From JAJZMA01 sp021850405 (GTDB lineage Bacteria > Chloroflexota > Dormibacteria > Aeolococcales > Aeolococcaceae), in NCBI GenBank assembly GCA_027365835.1, contig DAHXLU010000044.1, positions 1 to 20,666 on the forward strand: 20,666 bases of DNA, in the 5' to 3' direction. The notes beneath the pieces are model-generated. The model saw only the letters and a program-made list of their open reading frames with translations, had not been told where the DNA came from and searched no databases. Below, in pieces: positions 1-6,070 of this stretch; position 1 is the first letter of the stretch; the number at the start of each line of letters is the position of its first letter. A program made the translations under genes and the position numbers.

Positions 1-61
1 AAAAAAAACGGAAACGGGGGGGTTGAGTGTGTGGCTGCGCAGTTTCCGGCCGGCCAGCTCC

Positions 62-687
62 TCACCCGGCTTTGTCTTCCATCCCCCAGGCATGGTCCAG
101 AACATGCCAGGCAGCGCGGCGAATGACGTATCGCCTGGGCCAGGGCGCCTGCGGTTGTACGGTGCTCAGACAGCCGGCCAGCTGCTCCCTCTGGCTAGCC
201 CAGGGAGTCCGGAATGGGAGCTGCAGGCCTGCCTTTCGAGCGCAGGGGCGCTCCGCCTCTGCAGCGTGGCTCCGGATCCCGTCCCGGTCGCGTCCCCCTC
301 CCCGGGGACCCTTGCGCTGGCTGGCTGGCGCTTCCTCCACTACCCTGTCAAAGGCAGCCCAGCACGCTTCCAGCGTATAGATCCACTGGTCCAGTTCCTC
401 TCCCTCCAGCCTCTCCCACTCCCATGGGCCAACCCCGGTTGGGGCGCCAAAGTCCGGACCGTAGTCCCCTTCAAGCTCTCCTGCTACAACAATGTCCCCT
501 TCCAGTGCTGTTGGCTGCCCGACCGCGCTGGCGAAGCGGGGCAGTAGCTTTTCAGGGCATCAATCGCAGCAATGTCCCCTTTGCCGCGGCGGCACCAGCC
601 GGGCCAGTCGAGCGAACTGGCAAACACCCAGTTTTTTCTCCGTTTCAGGTAGACGGGAGAGACAGAATCCCTCTCCAGGCCCAACAT
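62..687 (-). pseudogene. Conserved hypothetical protein (possibly DinB-like), broken by a one-base frameshift
   Basis: Two minus-strand pieces read as one protein of about 209 residues. The N-terminal piece starts at ATG 687 and contains VFASSLDWPGWCRRGKGD. At the run of four T on the plus strand (549-552; AAAA in the gene) the frame breaks and the original frame stops at 484. Adding one A restores a continuous frame through KLLPRFASAVGQP, EACWAAFDRVVEEAP, KGPRGGGRDRD and AWHVLDHAWGMED to the TGA at 62. From memory, these motifs match an uncharacterised family common in actinobacteria (DWPGWxRxGK near the start, GPRGGGRDRDKI in the middle, WHVLDHAWEIED at the end). The helical layout and conserved histidines suggest a DinB/YfiT-like fold, which is inference only. 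The lesion is in a homopolymer, so a sequencing or assembly error is as likely as a true pseudogene. No good ribosome site is seen before ATG 687. Confidence 0.72.
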
Positions 688-740
688 TCCAGAAGAGCAC
701 CTGACCCGGCTGCGGACAATCCCTGGGCAAACCTTACCTT

Positions 741-1361
741 CTACCAGCCCGAACCGGCCGGAGTCGAACTTGCTGATGCCGTTGGGCCAGAGGCTTGCGT
801 GGGAGAGCCATACGAATATGGAGCTGGGGAACTGGACGGGCTCGCCGCCGTGCTTGTGGGGGTTGATGGCGTGGCAGAGCTGCCGGTGTCTACTGTCCCA
901 TTTACATGCAGCGCATACCAGATGCCACCGAACACATTGAGACCCTCCCCATTCACCTGGCCAGGAGCGCTGTCGCCGACAAACGTGTAAACAGGTTCAC
1001 CGTTGACCGTAAGCTGCTCTCCAGCAGACATCTTTACCGTACTGAGTGTCACTCCACCTGGCCCCTTCAGTGATGCACCTGCAGCGACGGTATACGCCGG
1101 CCAGTGCACAAGACAGGCAGCATCGCACGCCAGATGCCCTGGAGTATTTGCCGAAAATACGTATAGCGTCATACCCGACGTAGTGGTAAGCACTGTTCCA
1201 ATAGGAGAGCCATGCGTGTGCAGTATCGAGCCGGCAACAACAGTAACACCAGCAGATGCAGAAGGAGACGCCTTGGCTGCACTGCTACCACAACCAGAAA
1301 GCGCAAGGATCCCTGCGATGCCAGATACCATGAGTGCCCATTTACCAATACCAGGAACCAT
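741..1361 (-). CDS. Secreted-repeat lipoprotein (COG4315 / Lipoprotein_15 type)
   Basis: A 206-residue predicted lipoprotein of unknown function, exported and anchored on the outer face of the membrane. The start at 1361 is chosen because AAGGAG lies 6 bases upstream; the frame is open to 1400 but those 13 residues have no ribosome site. A signal peptide (about residues 7-23) ends in the lipobox LSGC with Cys24 as the lipidated residue. The body carries two copies of the family repeat: GSPIGTVLTT...GMTLYVFSAN with a CDAAC motif (Cys79, Cys83) and Trp87, then VNGEPVYTFVGD...GGIWYALHVNG. The last 50 residues are a Ser/Thr/Pro/Ala-rich tail, probably a flexible cell-wall spacer. The family is common in actinobacteria and some Chloroflexota; some members are suspected to have redox roles, but none can be shown here. 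It lies 189 bases downstream of the coupling-protein gene and may have its own promoter. Confidence 0.88.
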   Translation of the reverse strand: MVPGIGKWALMVSGIAGILALSGCGSSAAKASPSASAGVTVVAGSILHTHGSPIGTVLTTTSGMTLYVFSANTPGHLACDAACLVHWPAYTVAAGASLKGPGGVTLSTVKMSAGEQLTVNGEPVYTFVGDSAPGQVNGEGLNVFGGIWYALHVNGTVDTGSSATPSTPTSTAASPSSSPAPYSYGSPTQASGPTASASSTPAGSGW

Positions 1362-1490
1362 CTTTATCTCCTTGATTAGCACGATGTGCCCGCCGGTCAC
1401 GCATCTCTACTGCAGCGCCCATGGTAGCACCAAGGACTAATGAGAGCAAACCCTCCGTACAGTAATCCAGCAAAAGCCCCGGGTCAGATA

Positions 1491-1505
1491 TGCAGTAGTA
1501 CTGCA
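1491..1505. promoter_or_regulatory. Perfect inverted repeat upstream of the lipoprotein gene
   Basis: TGCAGTA, one base, then TACTGCA forms a perfect 7+7 inverted repeat in the 189-base gap between the coupling-protein stop and the lipoprotein start at 1361. It lies about 130 bases upstream of that start. It could be an operator for a dimeric regulator. The one-base spacer makes an RNA hairpin unlikely. No convincing -10/-35 pair was recognised nearby. Confidence 0.3.
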
Positions 1506-1545
1506 GCTTTAACTACTCCAGACCTGAGTGCCAGAGAAATTAAAA

Positions 1546-1560
1546 AACTGCTATGCCGTT
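1546..1560 (-). terminator. Weak candidate terminator at the end of the coupling-protein gene
   Basis: On the minus strand AACGGCATAGCAGTT followed by T residues (six in the run) can fold into a short stem (AAC/GTT and GC/GC with a G:A mismatch) around the TAG stop codon. The stem is weak, but the T tract is the only clear one after a gene on this strand. Confidence 0.3.
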
Positions 1561-3329
1561 CTCCGGAAGGAGACGTACTCAGCGTTGCGGAAGAATCTTC
1601 GTTTGGACAGACTCACAAAATTACCATCCTCATACCACGGCCGCAGGCGCAGGATGGTAGGCGGTTTACCCTTGTACAACACGATGCAAGTCCCCTCCTG
1701 CAGCTGCCGGAGCGCATCCGGCGTCGCCATCTGGTCGGATCGCAGGGCATATGACTTGTTCTGCTTTCCTCCCTCCCCACTGGAGATTGACACATCGGTA
1801 TATTCACTCTTTCCGACCATGCGCGCAATCTGCTCAGTTGTCTCTGGATCACTGATTCCCGGAAGCACCACCTTGCAGGGATGGTTGTTCAGGATAGAGT
1901 TTGCCTTGTCGACTCCATACCGTGCGCGCAGCTGGGACATGTCCTGCACAATCGACATCAGCACCACACCACGGCCAGCTCCCTGCGAGGCCATGGAGGG
2001 CAGATCCTCAATCGGAACAACGTTTGCCAGCTCGTCCAGGAAGAGTCCCAGCTCTGGGTCCAGACGGCCACGCGGCATCTTGTTTGCCATTCCGTAGGCT
2101 TCCGTAACCGCAGTCATCAGGATCCCCACAAAGAGGCTGGCGATCCGTTCCGGAGCAGAGCGTGGCGTGCAGAGGTAGAGCGTGCCTTTGCGCTTCAGGA
2201 ACTCCTCTGGATTGAACCTGCTCGACATGGCAGACTGGGCAACTGGACGCTCATTGAAGACATTGAAGATACGGGTAACAGTCGAAAACACGGTGCCTCG
2301 CTCCTTTTCAGGCCGCGCATCGATTGACATCATCATCCCTATAGCCCGCTCAGGATCACTGTCAACGGGCCAGTCCGAGGAGGAGAGCATCTCCTGGCAG
2401 ATCGACATGGGTGTAGACAGATCGTTGTTGAGTATCCATGTGCGCACATCCACAATGCTGTGCTGCCCAGTGGACGCGGCAACAAAGAGTAATGGTGCTA
2501 TCAGCAGTTTTCCAGATTCAGCCCAGTGGGCCCAGTCATTGTCTCCCTTGCTTCCGCCCTGCTGCAGCCCTGCGCACAACCAGGCTGCCACCTGCCAGGC
2601 GTAGTCAAGTTCATGACAACCTGTGATAGGCGACCAGGTTACAGTTGGATATTTGTCTGCAATCTCTCCGGTGGGATCATATACGTACACAGGCCCAATA
2701 CTCTGACGATAGGCACCCGTCACGTCCACCAGCTCAGACTTGGTACTGGTGACTATTGCCGGGCCATCCCACTCAAAAAGATTGGGAATCACAAGCCCAC
2801 TGGTCTTTCCGGATCTTGTGGGCCCAATGACCAGCACGCTGGTCTCCTTCTCAGTTGCAATGAGCGCGCTACCCCGCCGTCCAAGGGTGATACAGCCTGG
2901 CCGCGCCTTTCTCACATGCAGGCGGTGAAGATCCATCGCAGTGGCCCATCTGGAGGTGCGTTCCAGGTTCTTGGGCGCGATCATGTGACCAAACCGTCCC
3001 AGATGCACATTGCCGGTGGCGTTCATCCGGTAGACAACAACGCCACCCACAAGCAGACCGCACAGAAGAACAAGAACCGCCCAGAACACTATTACATTTA
3101 TCGGCCCATATGCTCCTACCAGATGCCACCACACGATGCCGTGATCGCGATGGTAATTGCCAAAGATAAAGGAGGGTGTGAGCGCTTCCAGGGGACTGGC
3201 AGTGGGGTTGCCGCCTGCCAGCTTGGCTGCGACGGTGAGTAAAAACCATGGCACCAGCCAGATGGCCAGGATCACTCCAAAAAGCTTTGCATCCTGCTTT
3301 GCTGTACTAACCTTGGGGGCACTTTGCAT
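1551..3329 (-). CDS. VirD4/TraG-like type IV coupling ATPase
   Basis: A 592-residue coupling protein, expected to recruit DNA or protein substrates to a type IV secretion channel at the inner membrane. Two membrane spans (about residues 16-38 and 77-100) flank an extracytoplasmic loop. The cytoplasmic motor follows, with Walker A GPTRSGKT (169-176), STKSEL just after it, Walker B LGLFLDELANV (427-437), and the family-typical C-terminal run ...LRPWYED. The length is normal for TraG/VirD4. The frame stays open up to 3731, but the extra 134 residues look non-coding and overlap the plus-strand NTPase gene, so ATG 3329 is chosen. There is no Shine-Dalgarno; a TACGAT hexamer 10 bases before the ATG would fit a near-leaderless transcript (inference). 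The stop is followed closely by six T. It is separated from the rest of the secretion cluster by two cargo-like genes. Confidence 0.93.
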   Translation of the reverse strand: MQSAPKVSTAKQDAKLFGVILAIWLVPWFLLTVAAKLAGGNPTASPLEALTPSFIFGNYHRDHGIVWWHLVGAYGPINVIVFWAVLVLLCGLLVGGVVVYRMNATGNVHLGRFGHMIAPKNLERTSRWATAMDLHRLHVRKARPGCITLGRRGSALIATEKETSVLVIGPTRSGKTSGLVIPNLFEWDGPAIVTSTKSELVDVTGAYRQSIGPVYVYDPTGEIADKYPTVTWSPITGCHELDYAWQVAAWLCAGLQQGGSKGDNDWAHWAESGKLLIAPLLFVAASTGQHSIVDVRTWILNNDLSTPMSICQEMLSSSDWPVDSDPERAIGMMMSIDARPEKERGTVFSTVTRIFNVFNERPVAQSAMSSRFNPEEFLKRKGTLYLCTPRSAPERIASLFVGILMTAVTEAYGMANKMPRGRLDPELGLFLDELANVVPIEDLPSMASQGAGRGVVLMSIVQDMSQLRARYGVDKANSILNNHPCKVVLPGISDPETTEQIARMVGKSEYTDVSISSGEGGKQNKSYALRSDQMATPDALRQLQEGTCIVLYKGKPPTILRLRPWYEDGNFVSLSKRRFFRNAEYVSFRRTA

Positions 3330-3402
3330 AACTAATGAGATCGTAAACCCTGGCAGGCCCAAACGGATAGACTGGGTCGTGACGTTTTGGTGACATGTTC
3401 CG

Positions 3403-3440
3403 CCCCTGGGGCCCCAGGGGGCAATGGTGCTGGGGCCCCA
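3403..3440. promoter_or_regulatory. Twin GC palindromes between divergent genes (candidate operator)
   Basis: CCCCTGGGGCCCCAGGGG (3403-3420) is a perfect 18-base palindrome. Its core TGGGGCCCCA recurs at 3431-3440, exactly 24 bases further on, inside a longer direct match CTGGGGCCCCA followed by purines and G. Both lie in the 145-base gap between the leftward coupling-protein gene (start 3329) and the rightward NTPase gene (start 3475). Two similar palindromes at about two helical turns are typical of paired dimer-binding sites controlling divergent promoters. The regulator is not identified, and no clear -35/-10 boxes were recognised. Confidence 0.5.
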
Positions 3441-3474
3441 AGGCAGCATGATCTGAGGATTGTAAGGAGAATTG

Positions 3475-4107
3475 GTGCGCAAGACCGTAGAGATCCTGCT
3501 GACAGGCGGCTCCTGTGCAGGCAAGACCACCGCTCTTCCCCTGGTATCGCGCTCCTTGCGGGAACATGGCCTTGCGGTCCTGACTGCGCCTGAGGCGGTC
3601 ACGCTGCTGGTCTCTGCTGGCATTCCAGATATTGGCGGAGTGTCGAGAACGAGAGGCCCCGCGTGTGTTTTCCAGCGGGAAGTGCTGGCTACCCAGACAT
3701 CGCTGCGCGAAAGCTTCCGGCGACTTGCCACGCTCTTCCCTGAAGAAGAGGTGGTGGTACTTCTCTACGACCGGGGCGAGCTGGATGGGCTTGCCTACCA
3801 TCCCCATGACTGCCTGGCGGCAGCGCTGGCCGAGACTGGACGAAGCATCGAGGATGTGATCAGGAGCTACGATGCCATCATGCATCTGGTAACTGCAGCA
3901 GATGGTGCCCAGAACGCATTCTCATCCACTAACCCGGCTCGCTGGGACACTGCAGAGGAGGCCATTGCCTACGATCATGTCCTGCAGCAGATCTATGGAA
4001 ACCACCCAGGGCACACCGTCATCGACAACTCCACCGATTTCATAGGCAAGATGGAGCGGCTGGTGCATGCCACCATTGAGGCTGTCGAGCAATCCAGCAG
4101 CCATTAG
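3475..4107 (+). CDS. P-loop NTPase of the AAA_28 (TTD14/NadR-like) type
   Basis: A 210-residue protein and the only complete plus-strand gene in the window. GTG 3475 is chosen because AAGGAG (3464-3469) lies 5 bases upstream; the TTG one codon earlier would leave only 2 bases. Seen: a P-loop GGSCAGKTT at residues 11-19, an AVLTAPEAVTLLVSAGIP segment, FQREVLATQ, and a second acidic motif YDRGELDGLAYHP near residues 99-111. This order matches the AAA_28 family of small kinase-like ATP/GTP-binding proteins (established by motif only); substrate and reaction are unknown. It diverges from the coupling-protein gene and converges with the HAD gene, 16 bases from its stop. It interrupts an otherwise leftward array, so it may be cargo with its own control through the GC palindromes upstream. 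Confidence 0.85.
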   Translation: MRKTVEILLTGGSCAGKTTALPLVSRSLREHGLAVLTAPEAVTLLVSAGIPDIGGVSRTRGPACVFQREVLATQTSLRESFRRLATLFPEEEVVVLLYDRGELDGLAYHPHDCLAAALAETGRSIEDVIRSYDAIMHLVTAADGAQNAFSSTNPARWDTAEEAIAYDHVLQQIYGNHPGHTVIDNSTDFIGKMERLVHATIEAVEQSSSH

Positions 4108-4116
4108 CCATCAGGC

Positions 4117-4132
4117 TCCCTGACTACAGGGA
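4117..4132. terminator. Hairpin between convergent genes
   Basis: TCCCTG (4117-4122), loop ACTA, CAGGGA (4127-4132) is a perfect 6-base-pair stem in the 16-base gap between the plus-strand NTPase stop (4105-4107) and the minus-strand HAD stop (4124-4126). The HAD stop codon itself lies in the loop. There is no T tract on either side. It could be a bidirectional terminator or an mRNA 3'-end protecting structure. Confidence 0.35.
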
Positions 4133-4912
4133 AAGCTCCCTGCCATGGGCGGGGCGGCGAGCCGCCACCATCTGCGCGCCCAGCAGTATGGGAAGCTCGG
4201 TTATCCGGTTGGCCCGGATCAGGGCCCCGGACCGTGGGACCGTCTCCCGTCGCTCATAGGCCCATACATCTGCATCAATCCACACTGCACGCATGCCACA
4301 GGCAAGCGCAGGGTTTATGTCTGAGGGGAGACTGTTGCCCACTGACCAGCAGTCAGCAGGGGCGACCCCGGCCTTCTGGGCGATGCGTGAAAACAGCTCG
4401 GGAGATTTCTCCTTTACAATCCGTAGCTCGGCAAAGTGCAACGCGAGACCGCTGTCCACGATCCGTGGCGCCTGCACCCCATAGTCGCCCTTGGTAAGCA
4501 GCACCAGGTGATGTCCCTGACGGCGCAGCCGGGTGAGGGCTGCCTCAACACCAGGAAGCAGTGGCAGCGGCTTTGAGAAGACTGAACGCGCAAGCGCCTC
4601 CACCCTGTCTGCCAGGGCAGGGTCTACGGCAAACCCCGCTTCTTCCATGAGTTGCACTGCTGCAGTTCTTGCTGCCAGTGGAAACTGCCTACGGGAAAGA
4701 TGCATGGTCGCTGTCAACGAAACATCCAGCTGCACGTGCCGCTTCCGCCACTCCTCGCCTGAAAGTCCAGCCTGGGCAACCAGCGCCTGACATTCATCCA
4801 GTACCTGGGTGTAGGACGGGGCGGTATACCAGAGGGTGTCATCCGCATCAAAGATGATGACCTGCCTTCTTGGCTTCCCCCCCACTTCATGGGCTGCACG
4901 TGCTGCTGCCAT
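4124..4912 (-). CDS. HAD-superfamily hydrolase (subfamily IA-like)
   Basis: A 262-residue cytoplasmic phosphatase-like protein. ATG 4912 is preferred because AAGGGGAGG ends three bases before it; the frame is open to 5077, and ATGs at 4927 and 4978 are possible but have no comparable ribosome site. The four HAD motifs are present: FDADDT (nucleophile Asp22, acid/base Asp24), LLTKGD (Thr140), the Lys in VKEKSPELF (about 167-169), and SVGNSLPSDINPA (Asp198). An alpha-helical cap fits between motifs I and II (about residues 35-110). The substrate cannot be read from sequence; small phosphorylated metabolites are usual for the family. It follows the single-span membrane protein gene by 62 bases on the same strand, so it may be the last gene of the Tad-type operon, though its role looks unrelated to secretion. 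Confidence 0.88.
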   Translation of the reverse strand: MAAARAAHEVGGKPRRQVIIFDADDTLWYTAPSYTQVLDECQALVAQAGLSGEEWRKRHVQLDVSLTATMHLSRRQFPLAARTAAVQLMEEAGFAVDPALADRVEALARSVFSKPLPLLPGVEAALTRLRRQGHHLVLLTKGDYGVQAPRIVDSGLALHFAELRIVKEKSPELFSRIAQKAGVAPADCWSVGNSLPSDINPALACGMRAVWIDADVWAYERRETVPRSGALIRANRITELPILLGAQMVAARRPAHGRELSL

Positions 4913-4974
4913 CTGCCTCCCCTTCATCCGGGTCACTAGGGCAAGTCTCTCATGCCCCGGAAGCCCCTGGTGTC

Positions 4975-5589
4975 TCATTTCGGTGAAAATCCTACTGGAA
5001 ACGGGACCGGTATCGCTGTGCCATCGGCTGGCACGGGTATGACTGCCGTCTCCCCATTCGAATAAGTGCGCAGCCATGCCTGCTGCTGCAGGCTATAGCT
5101 ATCCTCTGAGGTAAATCTGGTCTTCCCAATAGTAAAGGCACAGGTGGCAGAGACCGCTGAACCTGACACTGTCATCACACATCGCCCGGTCTCCACCACC
5201 CCTCCCACTGTTTCATTCATGGCTCCAACAGTCTGCGGGCCCTCGTAGTCAAGAGCCAGGGCAGGCAGATTTCCCCCCCCATAATCATAGACAGCGCTCC
5301 CGGCCGCAGCTGGAGGCAGCACCATGCTGCCCACATGGACAATGCCGTTCTCCTCGTAAACTGCAGGAGTGAGCGACGCAACCACGAGCACCGCACCAGC
5401 GAGCGCCAGTGCTACACCGAGGAGTGCCAGATAGTTGGGCAAGTCGTTACGGAAGCGACGGTACAGAGGCGACATCCGGTAATCCCTGCGCACGACGCGC
5501 AGGTCGCCTATGGGCAGCGGTATATGCTGGGGGTGCCGGTCCACCAGTGGCCGCCCGCTACTCCTGGGAGGCTGAGATGGAGGCTGCAT
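4975..5589 (-). CDS. Single-span membrane protein of the secretion cluster, function unknown
   Basis: A 204-residue protein not recognised as a known family. Visible parts are a basic, Pro/Arg-rich cytoplasmic N-terminus (about 1-50), one strong membrane span (LALLGVALALAGAVLVVASL, about 54-74), and a 130-residue extracytoplasmic domain rich in small and beta-prone residues with two cysteines (CVMTVSGSAVSATCAF) that may form a disulfide. The start ATG 5589 has GAGGAG four bases upstream, and the stop codon of the preceding gene sits in that ribosome site, so translation is probably coupled. By topology it could be a VirB8/TcpC-like scaffold, but the extracellular part is short and no family motif supports this. 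Confidence 0.82.
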   Translation of the reverse strand: MQPPSQPPRSSGRPLVDRHPQHIPLPIGDLRVVRRDYRMSPLYRRFRNDLPNYLALLGVALALAGAVLVVASLTPAVYEENGIVHVGSMVLPPAAAGSAVYDYGGGNLPALALDYEGPQTVGAMNETVGGVVETGRCVMTVSGSAVSATCAFTIGKTRFTSEDSYSLQQQAWLRTYSNGETAVIPVPADGTAIPVPFPVGFSPK

Positions 5590-5597
5590 CGTCTCCT

Positions 5598-6050
5598 CTA
5601 CGAATCCTTGGCAACAAGGCTAACCGCAGTGATCATCCCCTCCTGCGGGTCTATCGTCATGGTGAGCACCATGCGGCGGCGCGGAGTCGGGATCAGGTCA
5701 CCGCCAGCGCTCTCCCTCACTGACTGGTCAGTAAACTCTATCTGGGCAGAGATTGGCACCCTGGGATCCAGCAGATTGCCTTCCACCCGCATCTCTCCGT
5801 AGTCACCAAAGTTGGGCCGCATGGCATCGCCGGTCTCAAGGAAAGGTTCAACGCTTGACACCAGTGTTGCTGCCAGACTGGGTACCACGTACTCATGAAA
5901 GTCAGTCTCGTGCCCCGCAATCAGGCGCCCGAGATCAAATATGAAACGCTCGGCAACCGTACGCACGTCCTCCAGCCGCTGCTCACGCAGATCGTCAGCA
6001 CTCGGACGATCATCGCCTGCAGCCTGCTTTTTCTTGAAAACCTGTGACAT
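5598..6050 (-). CDS. Small soluble protein of the secretion cluster, possibly NTF2-like
   Basis: A 150-residue protein with no signal peptide or membrane span, hence probably cytoplasmic. The first half is charged and helical (REQRLEDVRTVAERFIFDLGRLIAGH), and the second half alternates as beta strands (VPISAQIEFTDQ, RRRMVLTMTIDPQEGMITAVSLVAKD). A helix-then-curved-sheet order resembles the NTF2-like fold found in VirB8 and TcpC domains, which is a fold guess without motif support. ATG 6050 has AGAGG eight bases upstream. It begins 20 bases after the MinD-like gene, and its TAG is embedded in the ribosome site of the next gene, so the two small proteins are likely made together and may interact. 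Confidence 0.82.
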   Translation of the reverse strand: MSQVFKKKQAAGDDRPSADDLREQRLEDVRTVAERFIFDLGRLIAGHETDFHEYVVPSLAATLVSSVEPFLETGDAMRPNFGDYGEMRVEGNLLDPRVPISAQIEFTDQSVRESAGGDLIPTPRRRMVLTMTIDPQEGMITAVSLVAKDS

Positions 6051-6070
6051 TGCTTAACCTCTGCCTTCTG

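Noticed and set aside
214..990. Open plus-strand frame of 258 codons
   Set aside because: It runs antisense over both the frameshifted conserved gene and the lipoprotein gene, is rich in Pro/Arg as expected of a GC-rich shadow frame, and has no family motif.
2526..3242. Open plus-strand frame of 238 codons
   Set aside because: It lies wholly antisense to the coupling-protein gene, whose Walker motifs and full domain order are clear.
3403..3440. GC palindromes read as a transcription terminator
   Set aside because: They lie between divergently transcribed gene starts, where terminators are not expected, and have no T tract; an operator is more likely.
3330..3731. N-terminal extension of the coupling protein to 3731
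   Set aside because: The extra residues have no family similarity, cross the intergenic palindromes and overlap the well-supported plus-strand NTPase gene.
4913..5077. Longer start for the HAD hydrolase
   Set aside because: The extension overlaps the end of the preceding gene and no start there has a ribosome site as good as the one before 4912.
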